This document shows, piece by piece, positions 15,642 to 26,191 of a DNA stretch of 64,000 nt. Location of the stretch: assembly GCF_014652135.1 (NCBI RefSeq), contig NZ_BMYF01000008.1, positions 52,768 through 116,767 on the forward strand. Reading direction: 5' to 3'. Numbering within the stretch: the stretch's first letter is position 1; every line of letters begins with the position of its first letter. This stretch comes from Mongoliitalea lutea (GTDB taxonomy: Bacteria; Bacteroidota; Bacteroidia; Cytophagales; Cyclobacteriaceae). A program made the translations under genes and the position numbers. Under the pieces are notes generated by a model that did not search any database, was not told where the DNA came from, and saw nothing but the letters and a program-made list of their open reading frames with translations.

Positions 15642-16229
15642 TTAGAAAGTATAACCCACAGAGATCGTAAATCCGCGATTATACACATCTATATTGGAGT
15701 TTTTAAATACTGGCTGCATTCCATAATTGTAAGAACCCTGAACGTTCAAACCTTTAGCAGGATTGAAACCGATACCGACCACAGCACCAAAATCACTTTC
15801 ACGCACGGCATCTGTGTCAAAGCCTACCGTAGACCCAAACAAATCTCCCTCAAATCGAGACGACTGCAAAAAGGATACCTGAGGACCTGCAAATAGATTA
15901 AAGGAATCACCCAAATACAATCGAGCTAACACAGGTACATCTACATACCCCAAGATCGCCCGTGAATTTGCAAAATCATTGTTTTGTGTACCTCTTACTG
16001 AATAAAACACCCCAGGTTCCACGGCTAAAAATGGTAATAATGGAACTGTTGCATACAAACCTGTACTGAAACCTGTTCGATTGGAATAATCATCATCCTG
16101 AATATCCCCACCACCAAATGTAGAAAAATTCACTCCACCTCGGATACCAATCCCTAATCTACTTTCATCCTGTGCCTGAACAACTACTGCTCCTAAAATA
16201 AATGCACATACTAACATTAATCTTTTCAT
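15642..16229 (-). CDS. PorT-like outer-membrane beta-barrel protein
   Basis: The 195-residue protein has the signal peptide MKRLMLVCAFILGAVVVQAQ, then a PorT-type barrel: LGIGIRGGVNFSTF, TGFSTGLYATVPLLPFLAVEPGVFYS, VPVLARLYLGDSFNLFAGPQ, VVGIGFNPAKGLNVQGSYNYG and a C-terminal TISVGYTF. It is a paralogue of the protein at 11739-12281 (shared ARYKFL/ARLYLG..FNLFAGPQ segment). Function unknown, location outer membrane. Confidence 0.87.
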   Translation of the reverse strand: MKRLMLVCAFILGAVVVQAQDESRLGIGIRGGVNFSTFGGGDIQDDDYSNRTGFSTGLYATVPLLPFLAVEPGVFYSVRGTQNNDFANSRAILGYVDVPVLARLYLGDSFNLFAGPQVSFLQSSRFEGDLFGSTVGFDTDAVRESDFGAVVGIGFNPAKGLNVQGSYNYGMQPVFKNSNIDVYNRGFTISVGYTF

Positions 16230-16323
16230 AGTATAAATAATAGTTGGTTATGCGACAAATAAAGCCATAATTGTGCCAACATATCATTTAAACTACAATA
16301 AACTAGACAAAAACACAGTCTAT

Positions 16324-17394
16324 TTACACAATCACCTTGTCTATGTAGCTGGAATTCAGGACTCCCAAGGCTCCCATATACTTCAAATCAAATTTGATCG
16401 TATCCCCTACGGCATAGCCCTTGGGGTTAGTTCCCAGGTTCAATACCAGCATATCCGAACTGGCCCCGATAATCTCCAACTCCCCATCCTCCGCAATCAA
16501 ATATTTCGGATCTATATCCAATAATCCAATATCCAAAATAGCTCGACAAGAAGACTTCCCATACAAATTTTCATCGATTTCCAAGACTTCCCCTTGGGGG
16601 TTGGCAGCTAGCACACCGGTGGGCAAAAGTGGTTTCTCCTGCATTTCGATGATTTCGGCATAGAGTTCAAATACATCCCCATGCATCCCATCAATTACTT
16701 TTTCCTCAAATAAATCCACTCCAAAGTATAGCGTCTCCCCTACCCTAAAATGATTGATGCCTTTGGGCAATTGTTGATGCAGCATCAAGGGAATGGTGAC
16801 CGAGGTACCCGCAGAAACCCAAGGTATTTTTTTATTGAATTTAAGCTCGATGATTTGCTTATATAGACTTAATTGAATCAATTTATCCGTAGATGGCATC
16901 ACGCCGTTCAAACAATTCAAATTAGTCCCAAGGCCAATGATTTCAATATTGGGAAGATCAAAAACCTGAGCATAAAAATCCACCAAATGATCTCCCATCA
17001 CCCCTTCCCGCAAATCTCCGGTCTCTACCATGATGATGATTTTATGGATTTTGCCCTGTTTTACGGCTTCCTCCGATATCCAGCGAATGGAATTCAATTC
17101 ACTATTTAAACTTACATCTGCATACATCACCATTTTGGCAATGTTACGCTTAGAAACAGGCTTGATATAGACCGTTTGAACCTCTGGATTGATTTCTTTG
17201 ATTTTGGCAAGGTTGCTGATCCTTGAGTCATGGATTTCACGCACACCCAATTGAATCAATTCCTTTAAAAATTTTCTATTCCCACAAAACAACTTCGAAA
17301 CCACCCCCCAGGAGACATCATGCTTTTCAAACATCCCTTTCAAGAATTCAAAGTTCTCGGTTAGCTTTTGTCTATGTAAAGTCAGATAGGCCAT
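16324..17394 (-). CDS. Alanine/ornithine racemase-like PLP enzyme
   Basis: The 356-residue protein has the fold-type III PLP barrel: the Schiff-base lysine is in WGVVSKLFCG (K34), with strands REIHDSR, TVYIKPVSKRN, IIIMVETGDLREG, IIGLGTNLNC and PWVSAGTSVTIPL. A beta-domain follows. It belongs to the alanine/ornithine racemase group rather than to classical Alr (shorter, different C-terminal domain). It interconverts L and D forms of an amino acid, but the substrate is not predictable. It stands alone between a barrel gene and a GNAT gene. Confidence 0.8.
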   Translation of the reverse strand: MAYLTLHRQKLTENFEFLKGMFEKHDVSWGVVSKLFCGNRKFLKELIQLGVREIHDSRISNLAKIKEINPEVQTVYIKPVSKRNIAKMVMYADVSLNSELNSIRWISEEAVKQGKIHKIIIMVETGDLREGVMGDHLVDFYAQVFDLPNIEIIGLGTNLNCLNGVMPSTDKLIQLSLYKQIIELKFNKKIPWVSAGTSVTIPLMLHQQLPKGINHFRVGETLYFGVDLFEEKVIDGMHGDVFELYAEIIEMQEKPLLPTGVLAANPQGEVLEIDENLYGKSSCRAILDIGLLDIDPKYLIAEDGELEIIGASSDMLVLNLGTNPKGYAVGDTIKFDLKYMGALGVLNSSYIDKVIV

Positions 17395-17430
17395 TTTTTG
17401 TTTTCAGTAATTTATACGTTATAGCCTACT

Positions 17431-17580
17431 TTGTACCAAGTACCAAGTATTAAGTACCAAGTAGGGGTTCACACTAATTCATCCTTCCTCCCTCATCCTT
17501 CCTCCTTATATTCGTTCTTCCTCCTTACCTTCCTACCCTCCAACCCGGCCCCTCGCTAAAAAGCTATCAATATAGCTTTT
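17431..17580. repeat. Short tandem repeats and terminator between racemase and GNAT genes
   Basis: TACCAAGTA recurs three times at 17434-17463, followed by TCCTTCCTC repeats at 17480-17525. The stem AAAAGCTAT (17559-17567)/ATAGCTTTT (17572-17580) with a CAAT loop is a plausible intrinsic terminator for the leftward GNAT gene, reading into a T-run on the minus strand. Confidence 0.5.
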
Positions 17581-17602
17581 CTTCACGCTCGGTCCTCCTT
17601 CA

Positions 17603-18043
17603 TCATTTCACCAGTCTCATCTCCAAATACTTATTGGTAAAACCTAGCGATTCATACAATCCTTTTGCTGGATTGTCAGGTTCTACGTGGAGAGCGATAT
17701 CTCCTTGGGCTAGGTCAATAGCTGTCTGCATCAATTTTTTACCCACACCTTTTCCTCTCTGAGAACTGTCTACAGCAATGTACACCAAAATATTTTCTGG
17801 GATATAACCGGACATGCCTGTTTTATTGACCACAACAGCTCCAACCACCTTTCCATGCTCGCGGGCCAACACTACAAATCCACCTTTATCCACTGCTTGG
17901 TCCAAAGCATAATCCAAACATTTCATGATATGCTCGTGCGGATCTCCGTATTTTTCCAGGTGAACAAATAGAAAATCAGCTACCTCTTTTTTTTGTAAAT
18001 ACGTAGCTTGATCCAGTGCAGATAAGGTTTCAATTTGAAGCAT
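17603..18043 (-). CDS. GNAT family N-acetyltransferase
   Basis: The 146-residue protein shows the GNAT core: VLAREHGKVVGAVVV (motif D), IAVDSSQRGKGVGKKLMQTAI (motif A, acetyl-CoA pyrophosphate loop RGKGVG) and the C-terminal NPAKGLYESLGF (motif B). The acceptor is unknown. Its first 14 nt overlap the 3' end of the symporter gene, so the two are translationally coupled. Confidence 0.85.
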   Translation of the reverse strand: MLQIETLSALDQATYLQKKEVADFLFVHLEKYGDPHEHIMKCLDYALDQAVDKGGFVVLAREHGKVVGAVVVNKTGMSGYIPENILVYIAVDSSQRGKGVGKKLMQTAIDLAQGDIALHVEPDNPAKGLYESLGFTNKYLEMRLVK

Positions 18044-19478
18044 ATTCTTTAATTTTATTTTGTTTATAATCTCTATTCAATACAGTTACAAGCAAATACA
18101 TTGCTAAAGAGGCCAAAAGACCAAAAAAGTTTGGATCCAACCCCAAAAACAGCTCTCCATCCACCCAGCCCAGACCAAGGGTAACGACTCCTCCGGCCAC
18201 CATTGACAGGATGGCAGCCCGTGGATTTCTATGCCTGGTAAATAATCCAAAGAGTATGGGCACCAATAATCCCGAGACCATAAAGGCATAACTATACAAC
18301 ATCAAGTCCAACACATTGGTCATCTGAAGCGCTAGGCCTACAGCTAATATACCCAAAATCAGGGTAATCAACTGACTGAATCGAATTTGCTGTTTCTCTC
18401 CTTTTAGATTTAGCCAACCTCCAAAAACGTCCGTACTCAGATTTCCGGAAGCAGCCATCAAACAAGAATCCGCTGTACTTAAGACCGCTGAAAAATACGC
18501 TGCCATCATTAAGCCCAAAATCCCAGGCGGTAAGACAGTCCTCAGTAGTATCGGTAATCCCATCTCGGGATCAATTACATCTAGGTCAATTGCTAACAAT
18601 CCCTGTTCAAAGGCCACTTTAGATAGCAACCCGAGAGAGACTCCCATAAACGCCATGATGGGCCACTCAAAAAAACCTGCTATAAACCAGGCCTTTTTGG
18701 CGGAAGCTACATCTCTGCTTGCAAAAATTCGTTGGTATAAGGTCATTCCTATAAACCAAATCGGGATAATAGTAATCCCCCAATTGGCCAAATCCTGCCA
18801 GCGGAGATTACTGAGCGAAAAATAAGAAGCAGGCAAGGTTTGCTGTATACTTTCCCAGCCTCCTACATGGAAGTAGGCTACCGGAAGTCCGATTAAGATA
18901 AAGCCCAGCATTAAAATGATCCATTGAACGGTATCTGTATAAATCACCGCTTTCAACCCACCCAAAACTGTATAAACTACAGCAATTACTCCCATCATAA
19001 TCAATGCTTCATACAAGCCAATAGAAGGGAAAGTCCCAGAGGCAAGCTTAGCACCTGCCAGCAATTGTGAAGAAGTAAATCCTAAATAACCCAAAAAAGA
19101 AATTACAGCTGCGATCAGTCCTACTCTTCGATCAAAAAGGTATTCAAAAATCTGTGGAAATGTGTGAAACTTTGCAAATGCTGGGTCGCTTTTGACACGA
19201 GGAATTAAAATTACGGCTGCCAACCAAGCACCAAGGAGTCCTGTAAACAACATCCAACTACCCGAAAGCCCCATCACAAAACCAAGTCCACCTAATCCCA
19301 CGGAGAAGCCTCCACCTACATCGGTAGCTACCACGGACAATCCAATATGCCAGCTCCCAATATTCCTTCCTCCTACGTAGTAATCGTCCTGATTTTTATT
19401 TTGGCGCATGAAGTAATACCCTACGCCCAACATCAGCACCATGTACCCGACAAATATGCCGAGGTCAATGTAATGCAT
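18030..19478 (-). CDS. Sodium:solute symporter (SSS family)
   Basis: The 482-residue protein has about 13 hydrophobic helices and SSS-family segments: an N-terminal GVGYYFMRQNKNQDDYYVGGRNIG, DVGGGFSVGLGG, LGGLKAVIYTDTVQW and SAVLSTADSCLMAASGNLSTD (sodium-site Ser/Thr on helix 8). It imports an organic solute with sodium. The substrate cannot be told. It is followed by the overlapping GNAT gene. Confidence 0.9.
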   Translation of the reverse strand: MHYIDLGIFVGYMVLMLGVGYYFMRQNKNQDDYYVGGRNIGSWHIGLSVVATDVGGGFSVGLGGLGFVMGLSGSWMLFTGLLGAWLAAVILIPRVKSDPAFAKFHTFPQIFEYLFDRRVGLIAAVISFLGYLGFTSSQLLAGAKLASGTFPSIGLYEALIMMGVIAVVYTVLGGLKAVIYTDTVQWIILMLGFILIGLPVAYFHVGGWESIQQTLPASYFSLSNLRWQDLANWGITIIPIWFIGMTLYQRIFASRDVASAKKAWFIAGFFEWPIMAFMGVSLGLLSKVAFEQGLLAIDLDVIDPEMGLPILLRTVLPPGILGLMMAAYFSAVLSTADSCLMAASGNLSTDVFGGWLNLKGEKQQIRFSQLITLILGILAVGLALQMTNVLDLMLYSYAFMVSGLLVPILFGLFTRHRNPRAAILSMVAGGVVTLGLGWVDGELFLGLDPNFFGLLASLAMYLLVTVLNRDYKQNKIKEYASN

Positions 19479-19663
19479 GTTTTCTCAATTAAAATTAAAC
19501 AAATTTTCTATTTCATAGAATTTTTCAAATTTACAAAAATAAAATTTGGTTTAAAAGCTTGAAACCGTAAAATAAAACCTTTTCGATAAACTCTTGCCCC
19601 TAATTACCTCTAGAAAGGCTTATGAATTTAATGCAGTTAAAAATGATATGTTGATAAAAACAC

Positions 19664-19689
19664 AAAAGCCAGCAATAATGCTGGCTTTT
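19664..19689 (-). terminator. Intrinsic terminator of the sdhCAB operon
   Basis: AAAAGCCAGC (19664-19673) and GCTGGCTTTT (19680-19689) form a 10-bp stem with a 6-nt loop, 26 nt after the sdhB stop. The T-run follows on the minus strand. It is near symmetric, so it could also stop + strand transcripts. Confidence 0.85.
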
Positions 19690-19714
19690 GGAATATAAAT
19701 TGATTGCTAAATTG

Positions 19715-20467
19715 TTACACCAACTCTGTATTACTAACCACAGCTGAGAAATACTCCCTGTTCATACGGGCAATATTGGTAATAGAAATGCCTTTTGGAC
19801 ACTGCGCTTCACAGGCACCGGTATTGGTACATGCACCAAAGCCTTCTTCATCCATTTGGGCAACCATTTTCTCCGCTCTGCGCTTACGCTCTACTTGTCC
19901 CTGAGGCAATAAAGCCAGTTGGGAAACTTTCGCAGAAGTAAACAACATCGCCGAAGCATTTTTACAAGCAGCTACGCAAGCACCGCAACCAATACACTGC
20001 GCTGCATCCATCGCTAAGTCTGCAATGGTCTTAGGAATTGGAATCTCATTGGCATCAGGCACTCCACCCGTGTTGACGGATACATAACCACCTGCCTGTA
20101 TGATTCTATCGAAAGCAGAACGGTCTACTACCAAGTCCTTCATAACCGGGAAGGCCTTTGCTCTCCATGGCTCAATCGTGATGGTCTCTCCATCATTGAA
20201 GGAACGCATATGCAATTGGCAAGTAGTAGTCTGCAATGGTCCGTGTGGATTTCCGTTGATGTACAAGGAACACATCCCACAAATACCTTCTCTACAATCA
20301 TGATCAAAGTGAACAGGATCTTCACCTTTTTCAGTCAACTGCTCATTCAATACATCCAACATCTCCAAGAAAGACATGTCCTTAGAAATATCAGATACTT
20401 TATATTCTTTGAATCCCCCCTTGTCGGAATTATTCTTTTGTCTCCAGATTTTTAATGTTAAATTCAT
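19715..20467 (-). CDS. sdhB: Succinate dehydrogenase/fumarate reductase iron-sulfur subunit
   Basis: The 250-residue subunit carries all three cluster motifs. [10 protein letters not shown] plus a later Cys (2Fe-2S) is in the N-terminal ferredoxin domain. [11 protein letters not shown] (4Fe-4S) and [12 protein letters not shown] (3Fe-4S) are in the C-terminal domain. It passes electrons between the flavoprotein and the quinone site in the membrane subunit. It is last in the sdhC-sdhA-sdhB order typical of Bacteroidota, 27 nt after sdhA, and is followed by a terminator. Confidence 0.96.
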   Translation of the reverse strand: MNLTLKIWRQKNNSDKGGFKEYKVSDISKDMSFLEMLDVLNEQLTEKGEDPVHFDHDCREGICGMCSLYINGNPHGPLQTTTCQLHMRSFNDGETITIEPWRAKAFPVMKDLVVDRSAFDRIIQAGGYVSVNTGGVPDANEIPIPKTIADLAMDAAQCIGCGACVAACKNASAMLFTSAKVSQLALLPQGQVERKRRAEKMVAQMDEEGFGACTNTGACEAQCPKGISITNIARMNREYFSAVVSNTELV

Positions 20468-20494
20468 GGCTCTTACGAGTTTAAATACAATTGA

Positions 20495-22429
20495 TTACTT
20501 GTAACTTCTTTGGGTCAACTTCACATTTTCAAATACAAGAGGCTCTTTATGTAATTCTTCCTCTTGTCCCTCTCCCATGTACTTCCATGCCGCCACATAA
20601 GCGAAGTTTTCATCATCCCTCAAGGCTTCCCCATCAGGTGTCTGGTATTCTTCTCTAAAGTGACCTCCACAGGACTCGTTTCTGTTCAAGGCATCATCCA
20701 CCATCAACTCTCCCAATTCAATGAAATCAGCTACTCTATGGGCTTTTTCCAAAGACTGATTTAGTTCTTCATTTGCTCCCAATACGTTGACATTGGTCCA
20801 GAACTCTGCTTTCAGATCTTTGATCATTTGCTTCGCCTTTTTCAAGCCTTCTTCTGTTCGGGCCATACCACAGTAATTCCACATGATTTTACCCAAACGT
20901 TTGTGGAAGTGATCAACCGTTTTCTCACCTTTGATGGTCAAAAGCTTCTGAATACGATCTTGTACTTCTTTTTCAGCCTTCTTGAATTCAGGATGATCTG
21001 TAGGGATTTTATCGTAAGGCGTTTGTGCCAAGTAATCACCAATTGTGTAAGGAATCACAAAGTAACCATCGGCCAACCCTTGCATCAAAGCAGAAGCTCC
21101 CAAACGGTTAGCGCCGTGATCAGAGAAGTTGGCTTCACCCAAGGCATACAAGCCAGGCACCGTCGTCATCAAATTGTAATCTACCCAAAGTCCACCCATG
21201 GTATAGTGAACAGCTGGATAAATCATCATGGGTACTTCGTAAGGATCTTCTCCGGTAATTTGCTTGTACATATCAAACAAGTTGCCATATTTTCCTTCGA
21301 TAGTTTTTCTTCCATCACGCTTGATCGCATCACGGAAATCCAAGAATACTGCCTCACCCGTTTCATTCACCCCTCTACCTTCATCACATACATACTTCGC
21401 ATTACGGGAAGCAACGTCACGAGGAACCAAGTTACCAAACGAAGGATACTTTCTTTCCAAGAAGTAATCTCTTTCGTTTTCAGGAATATCGTTTGCTTTG
21501 ATTTGACCTTTTCTGAGCTTTTCAGCCATTGTTACCGTAGCAGGTACCCATACACGACCATCATTTCTCAAGGATTCAGACATCAAGGTCAATTTGGACT
21601 GATGATCTCCGGAAACAGGAATACAGGTTGGGTGAATTTGCGTGAAGCAAGGATTGGCCATGTAGGCTCCTTTTTTATGTGCTCTCCAAGCAGCAGTCAC
21701 ATTAGAACCCATCGCATTGGTAGAAAGGAAGAATACGTTTCCATAACCACCCGTACACAACAATACTGCATGTGCACTGTGGGATTCTACAGCTCCAGTA
21801 ATTAGATTTCTGGTGATGATACCACGAGCTTTTCCATCCACAGTCACCACATCCATCATTTCAGTACGTGGATACAATTTCACCTTTCCATTGGCGACTT
21901 GTCTTGAAAGTGCAGAATACGCACCCAACAACAATTGCTGTCCGGTTTGACCTCTTGCATAGAATGTACGGGATACCTGAGCACCACCAAATGAACGGTT
22001 GGCCAATAAACCTCCATACTCTCTCGCAAATGGCACCCCTTGTGCCACACATTGGTCAATGATGCTTACAGAGACTTCCGCCAACCGATAAACGTTGCCT
22101 TCTCTGGCTCTGTAGTCACCACCCTTTACTGTATCGTAGAATAGACGATAAACTGAATCGCCATCATTTTGATAGTTTTTAGCCGCATTGATTCCACCCT
22201 GAGCAGCGATAGAGTGTGCTCTTCTCGGGCTGTCTTGGAAACAGAATGCTTTGACATTGTAACCTAATTCTGCAAGGGAAGCCGCTGCAGAAGCACCTGC
22301 AAGACCCGTTCCCACTACAATCACATCATACTTCCTCTTGTTGGCCGGATTGACCAACTTCACGTTGAACTTATGTTTGGTCCATTTTTCTGCAACAGGA
22401 CCAGCAGGTATTTTAGAATCCAGTATCAT
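20495..22429 (-). CDS. sdhA: Succinate dehydrogenase/fumarate reductase flavoprotein subunit
   Basis: The 644-residue flavoprotein contains the FAD dinucleotide motif [19 protein letters not shown] and the segment with the FAD-linking histidine, [11 protein letters not shown]. It also has the active-site region [17 protein letters not shown] and the FAD/substrate segment [21 protein letters not shown]. It oxidises succinate to fumarate in the TCA cycle. The long form (about 640 aa) is the Bacteroidota/Bacillus type paired with a single five-helix cytochrome b. Confidence 0.96.
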   Translation of the reverse strand: MILDSKIPAGPVAEKWTKHKFNVKLVNPANKRKYDVIVVGTGLAGASAAASLAELGYNVKAFCFQDSPRRAHSIAAQGGINAAKNYQNDGDSVYRLFYDTVKGGDYRAREGNVYRLAEVSVSIIDQCVAQGVPFAREYGGLLANRSFGGAQVSRTFYARGQTGQQLLLGAYSALSRQVANGKVKLYPRTEMMDVVTVDGKARGIITRNLITGAVESHSAHAVLLCTGGYGNVFFLSTNAMGSNVTAAWRAHKKGAYMANPCFTQIHPTCIPVSGDHQSKLTLMSESLRNDGRVWVPATVTMAEKLRKGQIKANDIPENERDYFLERKYPSFGNLVPRDVASRNAKYVCDEGRGVNETGEAVFLDFRDAIKRDGRKTIEGKYGNLFDMYKQITGEDPYEVPMMIYPAVHYTMGGLWVDYNLMTTVPGLYALGEANFSDHGANRLGASALMQGLADGYFVIPYTIGDYLAQTPYDKIPTDHPEFKKAEKEVQDRIQKLLTIKGEKTVDHFHKRLGKIMWNYCGMARTEEGLKKAKQMIKDLKAEFWTNVNVLGANEELNQSLEKAHRVADFIELGELMVDDALNRNESCGGHFREEYQTPDGEALRDDENFAYVAAWKYMGEGQEEELHKEPLVFENVKLTQRSYK

Positions 22430-22462
22430 TTTACTATGATTTAATTGCTAATCTTCTATTTA

Positions 22463-23149
22463 TTATGATAAGCTTTGAATATACATCACGATGGGTATCA
22501 AAGCGAATAAGGCAGGAATTAGAATGGAAAACCCTGCACCAACTTTTTGAATCAAAGGTGAATACTTCACGTGATTCAATCCTAATGTCTGAAATGCACT
22601 CGCAAATCCATGGGATAAGTGGAAAGCCAAAAAGCCCATAGAGACCACATAGATCAATACGTACCAAATATTGGCATATGCTGCTGCTACAATAGCATAG
22701 ATATCACTGAATGATTCTCCATCAATCATAGTTGTAGGAAGCGTACCAAACTTTGCTTCATACCAGAAGCCTTTCAAATGCACTACCAAGAAAATCAAGA
22801 TTACTGTACCAAGAATCCCCATGTTTCTGGAAGCCCAAGTACTGCTCTTACCCTCATTGCTCATGGCGTAAGCCACAGGTCTTGACTTCTTATTGTGCTG
22901 CGTCAATACAATGGAATAAATCACGTGCAACAAGATAAACGCGAAGTTTCCGATGGACACCACTTTGATGAATGGATTATTGGCCATCGTGTGTGCATAG
23001 ACATTAAACGAATCTCCACCGTCTGGTAGAAGCAACTGCAAGTTGCCCGCTAAATGCACTACCAAGAACAAAATGAGAAACAAACCGGTCAAGGCCATCA
23101 ATAATTTTCGGCCTAGTGTGCTACTTAAGGTTTTAGATACCCAACTCAT
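22463..23149 (-). CDS. sdhC: Succinate dehydrogenase cytochrome b558 subunit
   Basis: The 228-residue membrane subunit has five hydrophobic helices and the heme-ligand histidines typical of the B-type anchor (FLVVHLAGNLQ, FILLHVIYS, FLVVHLKGFW, FLAFHLSHGF). It anchors SdhAB and carries the quinone site with two hemes b. It is the first gene of the operon, with a good promoter 48 nt upstream. Confidence 0.95.
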   Translation of the reverse strand: MSWVSKTLSSTLGRKLLMALTGLFLILFLVVHLAGNLQLLLPDGGDSFNVYAHTMANNPFIKVVSIGNFAFILLHVIYSIVLTQHNKKSRPVAYAMSNEGKSSTWASRNMGILGTVILIFLVVHLKGFWYEAKFGTLPTTMIDGESFSDIYAIVAAAYANIWYVLIYVVSMGFLAFHLSHGFASAFQTLGLNHVKYSPLIQKVGAGFSILIPALFALIPIVMYIQSLS

Positions 23150-23196
23150 ATGTATTTTCTTAAACGTTCGATTGATTTAGTTTAAAACTTTGATGC

Positions 23197-23228
23197 CAAA
23201 TTTACGCTTGCAAAAATTAGCAAACAAA
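23197..23228 (-). promoter_or_regulatory. Bacteroidetes-type promoter of sdhCAB
   Basis: On the minus strand, TTTG (complement of 23225-23228), a 20-nt spacer and TAAATTTG (complement of 23197-23204) match the TTTG-N19-21-TAnnTTTG consensus exactly. The -7 element ends 47 nt before the sdhC ATG. Confidence 0.75.
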
Positions 23229-23407
23229 GCTTATTCAATCGGTTGAACTTATTTTAAAAGGTTCTAAATAAGTGTTTATACAACTAAATTTTCGATTAAT
23301 TTTATGTCTTTCTAACCACCTGTTCAATTTTATTGTTTGATAAATACCAAATAAATGATCTCGATCTAGTAATTTTCGTTTAAATTAAAAGCTGAAAAAA
23401 GAAACCC

Positions 23408-26191
23408 ATGAAAATCAAAGCGCTCTTTTTATTTATCATCCTACTGAACTTCAGTTTTTTACAAAAATTACATGCTACGCATATCCGTGCAGGTGAAATT
23501 ATTGCAGAGCGAATTTCTACCCAGACACTTACCTACAGAATTACAGTGGTGGGCTATACTGACACCCGTTCCAATGTAATTTTTGGACCTGGGGAAATCA
23601 ATTTTGGCGATGGAAGGGAAGTGAGGTTAAATACAGAGGCTGATATTGCTTTCACTGAGCCTTTGGGAAATCAAATCGAAAAAAACACGTTCGTAATTAC
23701 CCATACCTATCAGGGACCCGGGCAATATATCATTCGATTCCGGGAATTCAATAGAAATGATCGGACCCTCAACATGGACAACTCGGTAGATACACCTTTC
23801 TACGTGGAAACCATGATAACGATTGATCCATTTATCGGCATCAATAATTCCCCAGTATTGACTATCCCTCCTGTGGACAATGGAGGTGTAAATATTCGAT
23901 ACATCCACAATCCGGGGGCTTATGATCCAGATGGAGACAGCATTGCCTATTTATTTGACGAAAATACCGTGAGGCCCAAACAAGCATTTCAGCGCTTCGT
24001 AAACAATTACCGAAGCCCAGCTTCTTCTGAATTCAGCTTCAATAGAGAAGATGGCAGCCCCAATCCTTTTATCTCGATGAATACCGATGGAGACTTGATT
24101 TGGGATGCTCCAGGTTTGGCTGGTCAATACAATATAGCTTTCCAGATTCAGGAATGGCGGAGAATCAACGGACAATACCGCTTGATTGGGTATGTGGTCC
24201 GGGATATGCAGATCATTATTGAAAATACGAATAACAGACGGCCTGAACTGATCTTGCCACCTGACCTTTGTGTTGTTGCGGGCACCCGTATAGAAGAAAT
24301 AATCCAAGGTTCTGATCCAGACGGTGACCCAATAAGGATTGAAGTGTTTGGAGACCCTATGGAAATTACACCAAGCGCCACCTACAGTCCACTTGCTATA
24401 TTTCAGTCAAGCCCAGGAATAGTCAATTTTGATTGGCAAACCGTTTGCTCCCATGTAAGAGAACGTCAATATCAGGTGAGAATTCGAATTACAGATCAAC
24501 CGCGCTCGGGACCTGCATTAGTAGACATTCGAACATGGAATATTACCGTCATTGGTCCTCCTCCTGTCATTGATGACTTGGTGCAGCAACAGGGTCGCTC
24601 GGTGGATATCCGCTGGGATCCATACACCTGTGCCAATTCGGCCGAAACCATGCAAGTCTGGAGAAGGATTAATTCTGACCCTTACGAACCTGATTCCTGC
24701 GAAACGGGGATTCGTGCAGGCTATGAGCTTGTTGGCACGACCAATATGCAAACCTTCAATTTTATTGATACCAATGGGGGAAATGGCTTGGCACCTGGTA
24801 ATACCTATTGTTACAGACTTGTAGCTGCCTTCCCTACCCCAAGACTGGGAGAAAGTGTGGTTTCGGAAGAAATATGCATTACGGTCGATGTGGATGTTCC
24901 ATTGCTAACCAATGTCAGTGTGGAAGCCACAGATACTCAAAATGGAGAAATTCTCGTTCGATGGACTCCACCTTACGATATTGATCGAGAACAATTCCCT
25001 GGTCCATTCAATTACGAATTGATCCGAAGTACAGGGTTCACAGGGAATCAAAACCGTGTTTCCCTAGTCACCACCGATGATACTGTTTTCACAGATACCG
25101 GACTGAATACAGAAAATCTCGTGTACAATTATCGGGTGATTTTAAGAGAAAACACCACGGTGATTGACAGTTCGAGCAAAGCATCCTCCGTACGCTTAGA
25201 GCCAACGATCATCAACGAAGCCATTGAATTGAATTGGATATTTGATGTTCCATGGAATAATTCCGTAGGAGAATTTGCTCATGAAGTTTATCGAAATCGT
25301 ACTGACCCATTAGCACAGGATGCGGATACCTTTACACTTATCGCAGAAGTGAATCCAGTAACACAGGGATTCAGATTCTTCGACGATGGCTCTCACAATG
25401 GAGTACCGCTGCAACGAGAGATCGAGTATTGCTACTATGTCATTACCAAAGGAAATTACAATGTAGATATGATTGAGTTCCCTTTGGAAAACAAGTCTCA
25501 AATCATTTGTGCCCGTCCTGACGATGATCGCTTACCATGCCCTCCTGTATTAACCTTTGAGGGTCCTGACTGCACCGATTTCTTATCTGATAAACCTTGT
25601 AATTTCTCTAGTTTCGAACACCAATTGAGTTGGGAACCTGATTTCTCAGGGGTCTGCGACGATGAATTGAGTGGCTACCGCTTGTATTTCAGAGATAATG
25701 ATGGCGATGGACCATTTGATATGATCCGCACATTCACTGCATTTGAATTAGCTACGGTGATCAGAGACTTACCGACTTTCCGAGGTTGCTATTACATTAC
25801 AGCGGTGGATAGGTCTGGAAATGAAAGTGAGCCAAGTAATACGGTTTGCGTAGATAACTGTCCAAACTATGATCTACCAAATGCCTTCACACCAAACAAT
25901 GACGGGGTGAATGATACCTTTATGGCATTTGACAATCCATTCAGTAGATGTCCACGATTTGTCTTGGGAGTAGAGATCACCATCGTTAATCGATGGGGTG
26001 TAGAGATGTTTAGATACAATAGCACTCAATCTCCTGAAAATGATATTTACATCCGTTGGAACGGGCGTGATAAAAACAATAATGAGGTGCCAGCAGGGAC
26101 TTATTTCTACGAAGCGACTGTGAATTTTGATGTATTGGACCCTGCCTTGCGCATGAGAAAATATAAAGGTACTGTACAAGTACTGCGATGA
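23408..26191 (+). CDS. Surface protein with gliding-motility-associated (type B T9SS) C-terminal domain
   Basis: The 927-residue protein has a signal peptide (MKIKALFLFIILLNFSFLQKLHA), several Ig/fibronectin-like and PKD-like modules, cysteine-rich strands, and a C-terminal CHU_C domain that starts LPNAFTPNNDGVNDTFMAF and ends TYFYEATV..KGTVQVLR. The C-terminal domain is the type B sorting signal of the type IX secretion system. The protein is therefore exported across the outer membrane and kept on or released from the surface. The passenger shows no catalytic motif. It is probably adhesive or structural. Its last 4 nt overlap the following DCC gene. Confidence 0.87.
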   Translation: MKIKALFLFIILLNFSFLQKLHATHIRAGEIIAERISTQTLTYRITVVGYTDTRSNVIFGPGEINFGDGREVRLNTEADIAFTEPLGNQIEKNTFVITHTYQGPGQYIIRFREFNRNDRTLNMDNSVDTPFYVETMITIDPFIGINNSPVLTIPPVDNGGVNIRYIHNPGAYDPDGDSIAYLFDENTVRPKQAFQRFVNNYRSPASSEFSFNREDGSPNPFISMNTDGDLIWDAPGLAGQYNIAFQIQEWRRINGQYRLIGYVVRDMQIIIENTNNRRPELILPPDLCVVAGTRIEEIIQGSDPDGDPIRIEVFGDPMEITPSATYSPLAIFQSSPGIVNFDWQTVCSHVRERQYQVRIRITDQPRSGPALVDIRTWNITVIGPPPVIDDLVQQQGRSVDIRWDPYTCANSAETMQVWRRINSDPYEPDSCETGIRAGYELVGTTNMQTFNFIDTNGGNGLAPGNTYCYRLVAAFPTPRLGESVVSEEICITVDVDVPLLTNVSVEATDTQNGEILVRWTPPYDIDREQFPGPFNYELIRSTGFTGNQNRVSLVTTDDTVFTDTGLNTENLVYNYRVILRENTTVIDSSSKASSVRLEPTIINEAIELNWIFDVPWNNSVGEFAHEVYRNRTDPLAQDADTFTLIAEVNPVTQGFRFFDDGSHNGVPLQREIEYCYYVITKGNYNVDMIEFPLENKSQIICARPDDDRLPCPPVLTFEGPDCTDFLSDKPCNFSSFEHQLSWEPDFSGVCDDELSGYRLYFRDNDGDGPFDMIRTFTAFELATVIRDLPTFRGCYYITAVDRSGNESEPSNTVCVDNCPNYDLPNAFTPNNDGVNDTFMAFDNPFSRCPRFVLGVEITIVNRWGVEMFRYNSTQSPENDIYIRWNGRDKNNNEVPAGTYFYEATVNFDVLDPALRMRKYKGTVQVLR

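Noticed and set aside
20828-21805. 325-codon open frame antisense to sdhA
   Set aside because: It lies wholly within sdhA on the opposite strand, has no recognisable domain, and the sdhA reading is strongly supported by its FAD and active-site motifs.
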